A stretch of DNA of 64,000 nucleotides, from positions 5,022,001 through 5,086,000 of the forward strand of contig NZ_CP016793.1 of NCBI RefSeq assembly GCF_001701025.1, read 5' to 3'. The notes under the pieces were generated by a model. It was not told where the DNA came from. It was given only the letters and a program-made list of their open reading frames with translations, and did no database searches. The position numbers and the translations under genes were made by a program. This document shows, in pieces, positions 8,174 to 18,522 of this stretch. This DNA is from Lentzea guizhouensis (lineage in GTDB: Bacteria; Actinomycetota; Actinomycetes; Mycobacteriales; Pseudonocardiaceae). Every line of letters begins with the position of its first letter. Position 1 is the first letter of the stretch.

Positions 8174-9343
8174 TCAAGGCCCCACGTAGTTCTCGGCGAA
8201 CGTCGCCCGGTAGGCAGGCGAGTCGGCCAGGTGCTCCAACCGCGCCTGCGCCAACCGTCCGAAGAACGGGGAGCTCACGTCGGTGTGGATCATGTTCACC
8301 ATCCACTGGGAGAACTCCTGGGCCCGCCACACCCTTTTGAGACAGTCCTCCGAGTACGTCTTGAGCCCGGTCTCCGAACCGGACTCGTAGAAGTCGATCA
8401 GTGCACGTCCGAACGTCGCGGCGTCGTTCATCGCGAGGTTCATGCCCTTGGCGCCCACCGGGGTGATGATGTGGGCTGCGTCACCCAGCAGGAACAGCCG
8501 CCCGTAGGACATGGGTTCGACCACGTGGCTGCGCATGTCGAGCACGCGCTTCTCGATGATCTTCCCCTCGGTCAGCTCCCACGACGAGTCGTGCAATGCG
8601 AAGCGTTTGTGCAACGCCTCCCACACTTGTTCGTCCGACCAATCCTCGGCTTTGGTGCCGACCGGTACCTGGAGGTAGAACCGGGAAATTGCCGGGCTGC
8701 GCAACATGTGTCCGGCGAAACCGTCGGCGTGCAGCGCGTAAATGATGGCTTTAGTCGACGGAGGGGCCTCGGCGAGAATCGCCAGCCACTCGATGCCGTG
8801 GTGATGGGTGTATTCCGTCAGCACTCCCTCGGGAATGCTCGGGCGGGATACGCCGTGGAATCCGTCGCAGCCGGCGACGAAGTCACATGAAACTTCTTCG
8901 CGTACCCCATCTGCGCTGGTCCAGGCCACGGACGGGGTAGAGCCGGTCAGATCTCGCAACTCGACGTCACTGACCTCGAACCTGATGTCACCCCCGGCGG
9001 CGAGGAATGCCCCGATCAGGTCTTTGACCACTTCCTGTTGGGGGTACACGTAGTGCTCCCGGCCGCCGTACAAGTCCGAGTACGCGACCTGGAACACCTG
9101 TCCGCTCACCCGGAATTCGCACGTTCCGTGACGGTCTGCTTCCATCAGCAAACGATCGGCAAGACCGAGCGACTCCAGCATGGTCACGGAGCGGTGCTCC
9201 AGGACTCCTGCCCGTGGCCGGGTTTCCACATGGGTACGACTGGCTCTTTCGAGCACCACGCAGTCGATTCCTGACTGCTGGATCAAGTTTGCCAAGGTCA
9301 GACCGGCCGGCCCGGCGCCGACAACGGCTACAGCGCGCTTCAA
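8174..9343 (-). CDS. pobA: 4-hydroxybenzoate 3-monooxygenase (p-hydroxybenzoate hydroxylase)
   Basis: The product is a 389-aa FAD- and NAD(P)H-dependent cytoplasmic enzyme that converts 4-hydroxybenzoate to protocatechuate, the entry to the beta-ketoadipate pathway. The N-terminal FAD site AVVGAGPAGLTLANLIQQSG, the family stretch RPRAGVLEHRSV, and the second FAD motif LLGDAAHIITPVGAKGMN are all present. Length matches the family (about 394 aa). The chosen start is the TTG at 9343, which sits 8 nt after AGGAG. The open frame runs on far upstream, but only as noise over the divergent gene. No pca genes are in the window. It shares its promoter region with the divergent binding lipoprotein. Confidence 0.88.
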   Translation of the reverse strand: MKRAVAVVGAGPAGLTLANLIQQSGIDCVVLERASRTHVETRPRAGVLEHRSVTMLESLGLADRLLMEADRHGTCEFRVSGQVFQVAYSDLYGGREHYVYPQQEVVKDLIGAFLAAGGDIRFEVSDVELRDLTGSTPSVAWTSADGVREEVSCDFVAGCDGFHGVSRPSIPEGVLTEYTHHHGIEWLAILAEAPPSTKAIIYALHADGFAGHMLRSPAISRFYLQVPVGTKAEDWSDEQVWEALHKRFALHDSSWELTEGKIIEKRVLDMRSHVVEPMSYGRLFLLGDAAHIITPVGAKGMNLAMNDAATFGRALIDFYESGSETGLKTYSEDCLKRVWRAQEFSQWMVNMIHTDVSSPFFGRLAQARLEHLADSPAYRATFAENYVGP

Positions 9344-9517
9344 CTGGGGATCTCCTAGCCCTAGACCTGCTGTGCTTAGATGCTCACCGCAGGTAGTGGA
9401 CTGGAACCTGCTCGTGTCGGTCAACTGGGGTCTTTTGGAGCAGCTCATTACTCTGAGTGGTTGACCGTCGCGAATTCCCCGCAACGACGACACCGCTCCG
9501 ACAGGAGAGTGCTCCCG
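9344..9517. promoter_or_regulatory. Divergent promoter region of pobA and the binding lipoprotein, with paired half-sites
   Basis: This 174-bp gap serves two outward-facing genes. It contains CGGTCAAC at 9418-9425 and its exact complement GTTGACCG at 9460-9467, centred 42 bp apart (about four helical turns). That spacing would suit a looping or tandem-bound regulator controlling both genes. No regulator gene is adjacent. Confidence 0.35.
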
Positions 9518-10534
9518 ATGACTCGAAGAGTCCGCCGTATGGCCGTCCGTGGCATCGCCCTCGCCACGTTGCTCGCCACCGTGGCGAGCTGTGGACTGCT
9601 CGGCGGCAAAGAGCAGGCTCCCCCCGCTGATGCGAACGGCAACGGCCAGGTGGAGAAGGCGAAGATCACGCTGGGGGTTCTGCCGATCCTCGACGTGGCC
9701 TCGGTCCACGTGGCGATCAAGAAGGGTTACTTCGCCCAAGAGGGGCTCGAGGTCAACCTCAAGACCATCCAGGGTGGCGCCGCGGCCATCCCCGGACTGG
9801 TCAACAAGGAGCTGGACTTCACGTTCGGCAACTGGGTCTCGTTCTTCGCCGCCGAGGCGAAGAACACCGCCAAGGACGTCGACGGCATCAAGCTCATCTC
9901 CGACGGCTACCAGGCGAAACCCGACATGTTCCTGATCTTGGCGGGAGGTGACTCCGCCATCAAGGCGCCTGCCGACCTCGCCGGCAAGACCATCGGGATC
10001 AACACCTTCCGCAACATCGCGGAGCTCACCGCGAAGGCCACCCTCGAGGCCGCGAACGTCGACGTGAGCTCGGTGAAGTTCAAGGAGATGCCGTTCCCGG
10101 ACATGCAGGCGGCGGTCGCGAACAAGACCGTTGACGCGGCCTTCATGGTCGAGCCGTTCATCACCCGCGCCCAGCGCGCCGCCGGTCAGATCAAGGTGCT
10201 GGACGCCGCATCCGGCCCGACCGACAACATCCCGATCGCCGGCTACGCCACCTCGGGTGCCTTCGCCAAGGCCAACCCCAAGACCGTCGCCGCGTTCCAG
10301 CGCGCGATGGCCAAGGGCCAGGCCGACGCGACCGACCGCCCCACGGTCGAGCCGCTGCTCGTCGAGTACGCCAAGGTCGACAAGGAAACCGCAGGTCTTG
10401 TCCACTTCGGCGCCTTCCCGACCACCCTTGACGCGACGCGCCTGCAGCGCGTCGTCCAGCTGATGGTGCGTTACCAGATGCTGGACAAGGAGCTCGACGT
10501 GAAGCCGATGCTCATCCAGCCCTCCGGTAGTTGA
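9518..10534 (+). CDS. ABC transporter substrate-binding lipoprotein, SsuA/TauA (NMT1) family
   Basis: The product is 338 aa from the ATG at 9518, which follows AGGAG. The N-terminal signal peptide ends in a lipobox (ATVASC), so the protein should be anchored to the outer face of the membrane. The body has the SsuA/TauA-type features ITLGVLPILDVASVHVAIKKGYF, then FTFGNWVSFFAAEAKN and VDAAFMVEPFITRAQ. It stands alone with no permease beside it. The three-gene SsuBC-type operon at 4173-6461 lacks exactly this part and may be its partner. Divergence from pobA hints at an aromatic acid ligand, which is inference. A longer in-frame extension upstream (to 9380) is rejected because it would bury the signal peptide. 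Confidence 0.85.
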   Translation: MTRRVRRMAVRGIALATLLATVASCGLLGGKEQAPPADANGNGQVEKAKITLGVLPILDVASVHVAIKKGYFAQEGLEVNLKTIQGGAAAIPGLVNKELDFTFGNWVSFFAAEAKNTAKDVDGIKLISDGYQAKPDMFLILAGGDSAIKAPADLAGKTIGINTFRNIAELTAKATLEAANVDVSSVKFKEMPFPDMQAAVANKTVDAAFMVEPFITRAQRAAGQIKVLDAASGPTDNIPIAGYATSGAFAKANPKTVAAFQRAMAKGQADATDRPTVEPLLVEYAKVDKETAGLVHFGAFPTTLDATRLQRVVQLMVRYQMLDKELDVKPMLIQPSGS

Positions 10535-10540
10535 CGAACA

Positions 10541-10584
10541 GCGCGGGGGGCTGTGATCGCGCCGTGATCAAAAGCCCCCCGCGC
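10541..10584 (+). terminator. Terminator after the binding-protein gene
   Basis: Perfect 12-bp arms at 10541-10552 and 10573-10584 flank a 20-nt loop, beginning 6 bp after the stop codon. The gap from 10585 to 10746 should hold the conservon promoter; no clear boxes were seen. Confidence 0.75.
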
Positions 10585-10746
10585 CGGTCGTTTCCGCCGT
10601 AGGAATTATCGGCAGGGGCCGTTTAGCCGCCCACTGCAAAGTTGTTGATTCTCGAACCAGCTGTTTTGTCGTCCGAACGGCGGTATGAGAACAGCGCGTT
10701 TTACTCCAAGATCCACCAGGTTTGCAGCTATTAAACGGGGCGGGGA

Positions 10747-13548
10747 GTGTTGACGGTGCGCGGTCGTGAGGACCAGCGAGGCATCGACCGGTTCCGCCTA
10801 CGCAACTGGCGGCTGCGGAGCAAGCTCGCGGTGGTGTTGTTGGTTCCAGCCCTGAGCACCGCGACTCTCGCGGGCCTGCGGCTGAACACCCAGCTCGACG
10901 ACGTCGAACTCTTCGGCAACGTCCAGCGCGAGCTCGCGGTCAGCCACCAGGCGGCGAAGGTGGAGAACGCACTGCAGGTCGAGCGCGACTTCGCGGTGCA
11001 GTGCGTGGCCACGGGCAGGCAGAACTCCTGTCCCGACCACGCGGCCAGGACCGGTCTCACGGACACGGTGCTGGGCGACTACCGGAATTCGGGCGCGACG
11101 GCCGCAGGCTTGAGCGCGCCCCTGCAGGAAGCTTTCACCAAGTCGCTGCAGTCCCTCGACGGACTGGCGAGCTTGCGCCTGACGGTGCTGGGCACGAAGT
11201 ACCCGGACGTCGCCGTCATCAGCGCGTACAACCAGATCATCGCCTCGCTGAGCCAGGTGCACCGCGCCGCGGTGTCGAGCCTCAGCGAGCCGGAGATCGT
11301 TCCGCTGGTCACCGCCGCCCAGGCGCTCTACAGCGCCCAGGAGCAGCTCGGCCAGCAGAACTCGATCCTGACGTCCACCGCGGTGCGCAGGAGCTTCGCG
11401 CCCGGTGCCGCCGACGAGCTGCGTGCCGCGCAGTCCCGTCTGGACGCCGCCTTCACCGAGTTCAACGACGTGGCGACGCCCGCGAACAGGCAGAAGTTCC
11501 AGGACGTCGTGTCCGGTTCGTCCGTGGACGGTCGCAACCGGCTGGTGCGGCTGGCCCTGGCGCAGGACTTCGAACGCAAGCCGGTGTCCATCACGGACAC
11601 CGAGGTGCTGAAGATCGGCCAGGACACCGGGAAGCTCGTCCGCGAGGTCGCGACCGAGCTGGAGCGCCAGGCCGACACGACCACCACGCGCCTCGCGGAC
11701 ACGGCCCGGTCGGACGCCTGGCGTGACGCGGCACTGGTCGCCATCTCGCTGCTGATCGCGTTCGGTCTCATGGCGATGGTGGCGCAGTCGATGCTGCGGC
11801 CGCTGCGAGTGCTGCGCCGCAGCGCACTCGACGTGGCCCGCAACCAGCTGCCGGAGGCGATCCGCCGCATTCGTTCCCACCGCGACCCCGAGCGGGCCGC
11901 GGAGGAGGCGATCGTCCCGGTGCCGCTCAACACGACCGAGGAGGTCGGCCAGGTCGCGCGGGCGTTCGACCTGGTGCAGCGTGAGGCCGTCCGCCTCGCC
12001 GTCGAGCAGGTGGCCCTGCGCGCGAACGTCAACGACATGTTCATCAACCTGTCGCGGCGCTCGCAGGCGTTGGTGGAGCGGCAGATCAGCGTGATCGACC
12101 GGCTCGAGCAGGACGAGCAGGACCCGGACCACCTGGCGTCGCTGTTCGAGCTCGACCACCTCGCGACGCAGATGCGCCGCAACAGCGAGAACCTGCTGGT
12201 GCTCTCCGGCACCACGGTCAACCGCCGCGTGACCCGCCCGGTCGCGATCGCCGAGGTGCTCGGTGCGGCGGTCTCCGAGGTCGAGAAGTACGCCCGCGTG
12301 CAGATCGCGCCGACGCCGGAGCTCATGGTGCAGGGCCGCGTGGTCAACGACCTCGCGCACCTCGTCGCCGAGCTGCTCGACAACGCGACCGCGTTCTCCA
12401 AGCCCACCACCAAGGTCACGGTGCGCACGATCGAGACCCGCAAGGGCGAGGTCGCGATCCGCATCCACGACCGCGGTGTCGGCATGCAGGAGGACGACGT
12501 CGTCGAGTTCAACGCGAAGCTCGCCGAGCCGCCGGAGGTCGACGTCTCGGTGGCCCGCGAGATGGGCCTGTACGTGGTCGGCCAGCTCGCGAAGCGCCAC
12601 GAGATCCGCGTGACGCTCGCGAACAACGACGACATCGAGGGCGGTGTCACCGCCCAGGTGATCCTGCCGGTCTCGTTGCTGCACAAGGGCCCGCCGCCCG
12701 CGCTGCCGCTGCCGGCCGCGGCCACCTCGGCCGCGACGCCCGCCGTCGAGACCACCGGCGAGGGTCTGTCCGGTGTGCCGAAGTGGACGCCGGAGTACCC
12801 GGTCGTCGTGTCCTCGCCGGCCACGGCGGAGACGCCGGAGGAGACCAGCGGCAGGCACCGCATCGAGCAGACGTCGGCGGACGGCCTGTTCACGGCGCGC
12901 ATCGAGGCGGCGGTGACGTCGGACGAGGACCGCTACTCCTACGAACCGCCCGTCGAGCGGCCGGTCGACCCCGCCACCGAGATCTTCCCGGCGGTGCGGG
13001 ACGACGACGAGGAGATGATCTCCGCGGACGCGTTGTCGCGGTGGTTCCAGACTCCCGCCGCGACCGAGGCGGGGTCCACGAAGGACGTTCCGGCAGCGGA
13101 GCCGGAGCACACGTCCGATCCGGTGGACTCGGCCGAGGAAGAGCCGAGCACCGTGAACGGCCTGCCCAAGCGGCAGCGTTCGGCGGAGCCGGTGAAGACC
13201 GAGGCACCAACGGCGGTGCCGCGCGCGGTCGCCGACTACGCGTCCGACTGGGGCTCCGCCGACGAGGGTTGGCGTGCCGCGGGGGCGTTGGAGTCGAGCG
13301 CACCCGCCACGACGACGGAGAACGGCCTGCCCAAGCGCGTCCCCAAGGCGCGCCTGATCCCGGGCTCCACCCCCAAGCCGTCGTCACCGGTTCCCCAGCT
13401 GGCGACCGTCGCAGCGACCGGCCGTTCCGCGGAACGGCTCCGCCAGCGGTTCGCCACGTACCAGAAGGGTGTGCAGATGGGCCGCGACTCGCTCTTCGAC
13501 TCGGCCGTCGGCAACATCCCCGTGATCGCAGAAAGGGAACACCAGTGA
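10747..13548 (+). CDS. cvnA: Conservon sensor histidine kinase-like protein (CvnA type, NIT domain)
   Basis: The product is 933 aa. Order: N-terminal membrane helix (about 27-47), extracellular nitrate/nitrite-sensing (NIT) type helical domain, second membrane helix (about 325-347, [19 protein letters not shown]), HAMP-like linker, then a GHKL ATPase region with N-box [10 protein letters not shown] and G1 box IHDRGVGMQ. The C-terminal 250 residues are low-complexity and Pro/Glu-rich with two NGLPKR repeats. CvnA proteins work with a roadblock protein, a DUF742 protein and a small GTPase as a membrane-associated signalling complex. The start may be GTG 10747 or GTG 10756, and GGGGAG fits the second better. 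The stop overlaps cvnB in GTGA. Confidence 0.88.
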   Translation: MLTVRGREDQRGIDRFRLRNWRLRSKLAVVLLVPALSTATLAGLRLNTQLDDVELFGNVQRELAVSHQAAKVENALQVERDFAVQCVATGRQNSCPDHAARTGLTDTVLGDYRNSGATAAGLSAPLQEAFTKSLQSLDGLASLRLTVLGTKYPDVAVISAYNQIIASLSQVHRAAVSSLSEPEIVPLVTAAQALYSAQEQLGQQNSILTSTAVRRSFAPGAADELRAAQSRLDAAFTEFNDVATPANRQKFQDVVSGSSVDGRNRLVRLALAQDFERKPVSITDTEVLKIGQDTGKLVREVATELERQADTTTTRLADTARSDAWRDAALVAISLLIAFGLMAMVAQSMLRPLRVLRRSALDVARNQLPEAIRRIRSHRDPERAAEEAIVPVPLNTTEEVGQVARAFDLVQREAVRLAVEQVALRANVNDMFINLSRRSQALVERQISVIDRLEQDEQDPDHLASLFELDHLATQMRRNSENLLVLSGTTVNRRVTRPVAIAEVLGAAVSEVEKYARVQIAPTPELMVQGRVVNDLAHLVAELLDNATAFSKPTTKVTVRTIETRKGEVAIRIHDRGVGMQEDDVVEFNAKLAEPPEVDVSVAREMGLYVVGQLAKRHEIRVTLANNDDIEGGVTAQVILPVSLLHKGPPPALPLPAAATSAATPAVETTGEGLSGVPKWTPEYPVVVSSPATAETPEETSGRHRIEQTSADGLFTARIEAAVTSDEDRYSYEPPVERPVDPATEIFPAVRDDDEEMISADALSRWFQTPAATEAGSTKDVPAAEPEHTSDPVDSAEEEPSTVNGLPKRQRSAEPVKTEAPTAVPRAVADYASDWGSADEGWRAAGALESSAPATTTENGLPKRVPKARLIPGSTPKPSSPVPQLATVAATGRSAERLRQRFATYQKGVQMGRDSLFDSAVGNIPVIAEREHQ

Positions 13549-13967
13549 CCACCGCGACTGAGGAACTGGACAACTTCAGCTGGCTGGTCGAGGACTTCGT
13601 CAGCAGGGTCGCCGGTGTCGCGCACGCGATCGTCGTCTCGGCGGACGGCCTGCTGCTCGCCACGTCGGAACGCCTCCCGCACGACCGCGCGGAACAGCTC
13701 GCCGCGGTGTCCTCCGGCCTCGTCTCGCTCAACCTCGGCGCGGCGCGCTGCTTCGAGGCGGGCGAGGTGAAGCAGACCGTCGTCGAGATGGAACGCGGCT
13801 ACCTGTTCCTGATGTCGATCAGCGACGGGTCCTGCCTCGCCGTCCTCGCCGCACCGAACTGCGACATCGGCCTCATCGGCTACGCGATGACCCGCCTGGT
13901 GGAACGGGTCGGTCTCCAGCTCACCCCGGAGATCCGCGCCCAGCTGCACGTCTCCATGCGCGCCTGA
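13545..13967 (+). CDS. cvnB: Roadblock/LC7 domain protein (CvnB type)
   Basis: The product is a 140-aa single roadblock/LC7 domain. Motifs are [24 protein letters not shown] and [17 protein letters not shown]. In conservons and in MglB-type systems this fold modulates the partner GTPase. The GTG overlaps the cvnA stop by 4 bp. An upstream in-frame extension inside cvnA is noise. Confidence 0.9.
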   Translation: MTTATEELDNFSWLVEDFVSRVAGVAHAIVVSADGLLLATSERLPHDRAEQLAAVSSGLVSLNLGAARCFEAGEVKQTVVEMERGYLFLMSISDGSCLAVLAAPNCDIGLIGYAMTRLVERVGLQLTPEIRAQLHVSMRA

Positions 13968-14027
13968 GTACCGTGATCGTCGTTCCGCGCCCCGGTCAGC
14001 CGGCGGCCGGACGGGTACTTCGCGGTG

Positions 14028-14065
14028 CCGGCCCCGCGTCCTCGGCTTGCGAGGAGCGGGGCCGG
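14028..14065 (+). terminator. Hairpin between cvnB and cvnD
   Basis: Arms 14028-14044 and 14050-14065 pair over 16 bp with one bulged G. It sits in the 155-bp gap where cvnC is normally found. It may terminate or attenuate transcription into cvnD, lowering GTPase output relative to cvnAB. Confidence 0.5.
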
Positions 14066-14122
14066 TACTGCGAGAAGCACAGCGAGATCAGCGTCTTCCG
14101 TTCTGAGTAGAGAGAAGTTCCC

Positions 14123-14719
14123 ATGAGCAACGGTGCTCCGGGTCGTCCGGGGTCACCTGGGGTCGACCTGACCGCGACGTCGGCGAAGATCGTCGTCGCG
14201 GGCGGTTTCGGCGTCGGCAAGACGACTTTCGTCGGCTCGGTCTCCGAGATCACCCCGCTGACCACCGAGGCCGTGATGACCCAGGCCTCGGTCGGGATCG
14301 ACGACCTGTCCGCCGTCCCCGACAAGGTCACCACCACGGTGGCCATGGACTTCGGCCGGGTCTCGCTGGACAAGGACCTGATCCTGTACCTGTTCGGCAC
14401 CCCCGGCCAGCACCGCTTCTGGTTCATGTGGGACGACCTCGTCCGCGGCGCCATCGGAGCCGTGGTCATGGTCGACACCCGCCGCATCGACGACGCGTTC
14501 GCCCCGATCGACTTCTTCGAGGACCGCGACCTGCCGTACGTGATCGCGGTGAACTGCTTCGACGGCCTGATGCACCACCGGGCCGAGGAGATCAGGGACG
14601 CGCTGACGATCGGCTCGTCGGTGCCGATCATCCCGTGCGACGCGCGCAACCGGCAGTCCACCAAGCAGATCCTGATCGCACTGGTGGAGCACGCGTTGCG
14701 GCAGCCGTCGTTCGCCTGA
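14123..14719 (+). CDS. cvnD: Conservon GTPase (CvnD type)
   Basis: The product is a 198-aa Ras-like GTPase. P-loop GGFGVGKTT lies at 27-35, the G3-like region reads YLFGTPGQHRFWFMWDDL, and the G4-like region is reduced to VNCFDG. In conservons the GTPase is the output of the CvnA/B/C complex. The normal gene order is A-B-C-D with short overlaps; here the DUF742 gene (cvnC) is absent and cvnD stands 155 bp from cvnB. The ATG follows AGAGAAG. Confidence 0.88.
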   Translation: MSNGAPGRPGSPGVDLTATSAKIVVAGGFGVGKTTFVGSVSEITPLTTEAVMTQASVGIDDLSAVPDKVTTTVAMDFGRVSLDKDLILYLFGTPGQHRFWFMWDDLVRGAIGAVVMVDTRRIDDAFAPIDFFEDRDLPYVIAVNCFDGLMHHRAEEIRDALTIGSSVPIIPCDARNRQSTKQILIALVEHALRQPSFA

Positions 14720-14864
14720 GCACGAACGGGCGGCGCACCAGCCGCCCTCCGCTCGGGCCGGTGCGTGCTTCGACGAACGGGCGGTGGGCCAGAAGCCTTG
14801 TCGTCAAACGTCATTCGCCTTCCGGACACCCCACCAGCCCGCGATCTGCGGCACGCTCCAAGAC

Positions 14865-16016
14865 ATGGAGCGACGAAACTTCTTGCGTGTCGCGGTCGTC
14901 GGAACGGCCGCGGCGGCGTTCGGTGGCGCCAACTGGCGTGAAGCGTTCGCCGCCGGGGCCCAGCCGGGTCCCAGCCCCTACGGACCGCTGCAACCGGTCA
15001 ACAGCAGCGGACTCGTGCTGCCCCAGGGGTTCTCCAGCCGGGTGATCGCCCGCAGCGGGCAGAAGGTGGCCGGGTACACCTGGCACGCCGCGCCGGACGG
15101 TGGTGCGTGCTTCGCCGACGGCACCGGCTGGATCTACGTGTCCAACAGCGAGGTGCCGCTCGTCGGCGGTGTGGGTGCCATCAAGTTCGACGCACAGGGC
15201 ACCATCACGAGCGCCTACCGGACGTTGAACTTCACCAGCGTCAACTGCGCGGGCGGGGCCACGCCCTGGAACACCTGGCTCAGCTGCGAGGAGATCGACC
15301 GCGGCTACGTCTACGAGACCGACCCGTGGGGCGTCAAGGCCGCCGTCCGGCGTCCGGCGATGGGGCGGTTCAAGCACGAGGCGTGCGCGGCCGATCCGGT
15401 GCGCAAGGTCGTGTACCTGACCGAGGACGTGCCGGACGGGTGCCTCTACCGCTTCCGGCCGACCACCTGGGGCGACCTCAGCGCGGGCACGCTGGAGGTC
15501 ATGACCGGCGGGACCGAGACGTCCGGGCCCGTGGGCTGGGCGCCGGTGCCGGACCCGGACGGCAGCCCGACCGCCACGCGCAACCAGGTGAGCGGCGCGA
15601 AGCGGTTCAACGGTGGCGAAGGCTGCTATTACGCCGACGGCACCTGCTGGTTCACCACCAAGGGCGACGGGCGGGTGTGGGCGTACAACGCATCACAAAG
15701 CACCATCAGCCTGACTTATGACGACTCCCTCGTGCCCGCGGGAACGGCTCCGCTGACCGGTGTCGACAACGTGACCCGGTCGTCGGGCGGCGACCTGTTC
15801 GTGGCCGAGGACGGCGGGAACATGGAGATCTGCATCATCACGCGCGACGGTGTCGTGGCCCCCTTCCTGCAGGTTCCCGGCCAGAGCGGCAGCGAGATCA
15901 CCGGACCGGCGTTCTCGCCGGACGGGAGCCGGCTCTACTTCTCCTCGCAGCGCGGGACGTCCGGAAGCAGCAGCGGCGGGATCACCTACGAAGTCTCTGG
16001 ACCGTTCCGGCGCTGA
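14865..16016 (+). CDS. Tat-exported DUF839 (PhoX-like) protein
   Basis: The product is 383 aa from the ATG at 14865. It starts with a twin-arginine signal (ERRNFLRVAVVGTAAAAFGG), so it is exported folded. The body is a DUF839/PhoX-like propeller with CEEIDRGYVYE, RPAMGRFKHEACAADP, VYLTEDVPDGCLYRF and ITGPAFSPDGSRLYFSSQRG. PhoX enzymes are Ca- and Fe-dependent alkaline phosphatases of about 650 aa. This protein is much shorter, so the phosphatase call is tentative. No strong ribosome site precedes the start. It stands alone between cvnD and the protease gene. Confidence 0.75.
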   Translation: MERRNFLRVAVVGTAAAAFGGANWREAFAAGAQPGPSPYGPLQPVNSSGLVLPQGFSSRVIARSGQKVAGYTWHAAPDGGACFADGTGWIYVSNSEVPLVGGVGAIKFDAQGTITSAYRTLNFTSVNCAGGATPWNTWLSCEEIDRGYVYETDPWGVKAAVRRPAMGRFKHEACAADPVRKVVYLTEDVPDGCLYRFRPTTWGDLSAGTLEVMTGGTETSGPVGWAPVPDPDGSPTATRNQVSGAKRFNGGEGCYYADGTCWFTTKGDGRVWAYNASQSTISLTYDDSLVPAGTAPLTGVDNVTRSSGGDLFVAEDGGNMEICIITRDGVVAPFLQVPGQSGSEITGPAFSPDGSRLYFSSQRGTSGSSSGGITYEVSGPFRR

Positions 16017-16097
16017 TTGACACTTGACTCTTCTTGTGCGGCAACGCTGCTTCGATACAGTCGAGGAGCAATTACCCTGCATTGCGAGGAGATTCCT

Positions 16098-16613
16098 GTG
16101 TTCCTGCGCAAAACAATTGCTGTGGTTGCCAGCGCTGCCGCCCTGTCAGTCGGCCTCGTTGGAACCGCGGAAGCTGCGCCCCGCACCCTCACGTACAACT
16201 CGAGCGGTGCCGGTGAGTTCCAGGCCGCCGTCGACCGCGGCGCCCAGGTGTGGAACAACAGCGTGGTGAACGTGCGGCTGGTCAAGGTGACCGGCGCCGC
16301 GAACATCACCGTCACCGTCGACAACCAGTGGCCTCGCGCCTACGTCACCAGCCTCGGCCGCGGCCGTTGGGTCATGGGTCGTCAGGCGGTCAACGAGGGC
16401 CACGACACCACCCGCATCTCGTCCCACGAGTTCGGGCACCTGCTCGGTCTGCCCGACCGCAGGACGGGGCTGTGCACCGACCTGATGTCCGGTGCGAGCG
16501 CCGGCACGTCGTGCAAGAACCCCAACCCGAACACCAGGGAGAAGGCCGAGGTCGAGGCCAACTTCCGCACCGCTGTGACGGTCGGCCCCTCCACGTACGT
16601 GGACGCCGCCTAG
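16098..16613 (+). CDS. Snapalysin-type secreted metalloprotease (peptidase family M7)
   Basis: The product is 171 aa from the GTG at 16098, preceded by GAGGAG. It has a Sec signal peptide ending near residue 27 (VGTAEA). The zinc site HEFGHLLGLPD lies at 110-120 (H110, E111, H114, D120), followed by the snapalysin-type CTDLMSGASAG.SC stretch with two cysteines. Snapalysins are small extracellular neutral proteases of actinomycetes, and size and motifs fit closely. It is followed immediately by a strong bidirectional terminator. Confidence 0.9.
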   Translation: MFLRKTIAVVASAAALSVGLVGTAEAAPRTLTYNSSGAGEFQAAVDRGAQVWNNSVVNVRLVKVTGAANITVTVDNQWPRAYVTSLGRGRWVMGRQAVNEGHDTTRISSHEFGHLLGLPDRRTGLCTDLMSGASAGTSCKNPNPNTREKAEVEANFRTAVTVGPSTYVDAA

Positions 16614-16621
16614 TTTCGAAG

Positions 16622-16674
16622 CGCACGCGGGGAGCTTTCGTACTCCAGAAGCGCACGAAAGCTCCCCGCGTGCG
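16622..16674. terminator. Perfect 20-bp inverted repeat, bidirectional terminator
   Basis: Arms 16622-16641 and 16655-16674 are exact reverse complements. The hairpin sits between the convergent snapalysin gene (stop 16613) and the PAS-GGDEF gene (stop 16676) and can end both transcripts. Confidence 0.8.
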
Positions 16675-16675
16675 G

Positions 16676-18522
16676 TCAAGAATCAGTCGATCGGGTGACG
16701 ATGAGGTCCACGCCGAGTGCGTGGAGCTCGTCGGGGTCACCGGGGCCCGCGATCACGTGCACGCCGGCCGAGCGCAGCAGCGGAACCATCAGCGCGAGTC
16801 CCTGCCTCGCGAGTCGTTCCGGTGGCGGCTCGGCCAGCCGCACGCCCCACACCGCGTTGCGATCCACAGTGGACAGACCGGCGAACCCGCCGCCGAACTC
16901 GTGCAGCAGCACGCGCACACCCATGTCGTGCAGCACTTCCAGGTTCTCCTCGCCGTCCGGCATCGCCCGCACGTCGAGCGCCAGGAACAACGACGAGGGC
17001 TCCAGCGCGCAGTCGCGCAACGCCGACCGCACCAGCGCCGCCAGGTCCGGGTCCCGCGACAGGTCGCGCGACAACCTGATCAGCACCGGCTCACCGCGGG
17101 AACAGGCGTCGTGCAGCACCAGCTCACCGACCCGCGCGGCCAGCCCCAGCGCGTCCGCGTGCGCCACGCACTCGTCGTGCCGGGTCTCGCCCCACCGCAG
17201 CGACGCCTCCACGAACGCGAGACCACCCGCCGCCCACGACACCGGCGCGTACTCCACGGAGATCTCGCCGTTCTCGAAGGCGCCGGGCATCGCCGCGATC
17301 CGCGCGAACCTGGCTCTGTCCGAGGCGTCGGCCTCGTGGTCGTAGATCGCCCACTGCCGCTTGCCGCCCGCCTCCGCGCGCCGCAGCGTCGAATGTGCCC
17401 GCCGCAGCAACGCCGTCGCGGTCACGCCGGATCCTGGAGTGTGCACGAAACCGATCGACGTCGACACCGCCACCCCGGCGCCTTCCAGGTAGACCGGCTC
17501 CGCCAGTTCCTCGTCGATCATCGCCGCCAGCGCCGCGACGTCGGGCGAACCCTGGACCAGCACCACGAACTCGTCACCGCCGATCCGCGCCACCACGGCG
17601 TCGGGCAGCACCGCCCGCAGCCGCCGCGCCACCTCGACCAGCACCGCGTCCCCGGCCTCGTACCCCAGGCCGTCGTTGACGATGGTCAGGCTGTCGACGT
17701 CCAGGTACGCCAGGGTGCACGGCTCACCGCTCGCGAGTGCGCCCTCCAGCCGGTCGACGAAGCTCGACCGGTTCGGCAGCCCGGTCAGCAGGTCCGTCAA
17801 CGCCTGCCGGCGCAGCCACTCCTGCAGCATCCGCTGCTCGGTCACGTCCTCGATCAGCGCGACGTGGAACTTCGGCAGCCCGTCGGAGCCGCGCAGCACC
17901 GACAGCACGGCGTTGGCCCACACCGTGTCGCCGTTCTCGCGGGTGAGCTCCCACTCCCGCCGTTCGGTGTCCACAGTGGACTCGATCATCCGCTTGAACG
18001 CCGCCGCGAACGCCGTCAGGTCCTCGTCGGTGAACAGCTCCCTGGGCACCTCCTCGTGCCCCATGATCGTCGCCATCGCCTCGTTGGCCTCGACGACCGC
18101 GCCGTGCAGGTCGAAGATCGCGATGCCGACCGCGGTGGAGGCGAAGACCTGGGCGAAGCGCGCCTCGCTGTCGTGCAGGTCGCGCTGGGCGTCCTCGACC
18201 GCCTTCAGCAGCGAGTTCTTCACCTTCTCCTGCTCGGCGAAGATCTGCTCGCGGGTGGCGCGCACGTAGCCTGCGGCGAGCCCGCCCAGCACGTCGGGCC
18301 CGAACTCCGGCGACAGCACCTCCAGGGTGCGCCGCAACGAGTCCGGCCCGGTGAAGCGCGCGCCGACGAGCCACTCGCCGACGCTCTCCGGCGTGTCTGC
18401 CCAGCGCGCAGCCGGGCGGCGTGCTCGTCGAGGAACTGCGTGACGGTCCGCCGCGACATCGGCGAGTACGCGCTCTCGATCAGAACAGCCGCCCACCGCT
18501 GTGCGAGGGGCGAGGTGGCCAT
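16676..18522 (-). pseudogene. PAS-GGDEF-EAL protein with one frameshift and a degenerate EAL domain
   Basis: The natural start is ATG 18522, giving MATSPLAQRWAAVLIESAYS. The frame shifts once near 18400-18410 and continues to 16676. Downstream come an N-terminal helical sensor-like region, a PAS domain (about 110-230 of the second frame), and a GGDEF domain with intact RIGGDEF, so the diguanylate cyclase part could be active. The EAL domain has lost its signature (EASLRW, and HEFGGGFAGLS in place of DDFGTGYSSL), so it cannot be a normal phosphodiesterase. The start overlaps the methyltransferase stop (TGATG). The shift may be a sequencing error, since the rest is intact. Confidence 0.7.
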
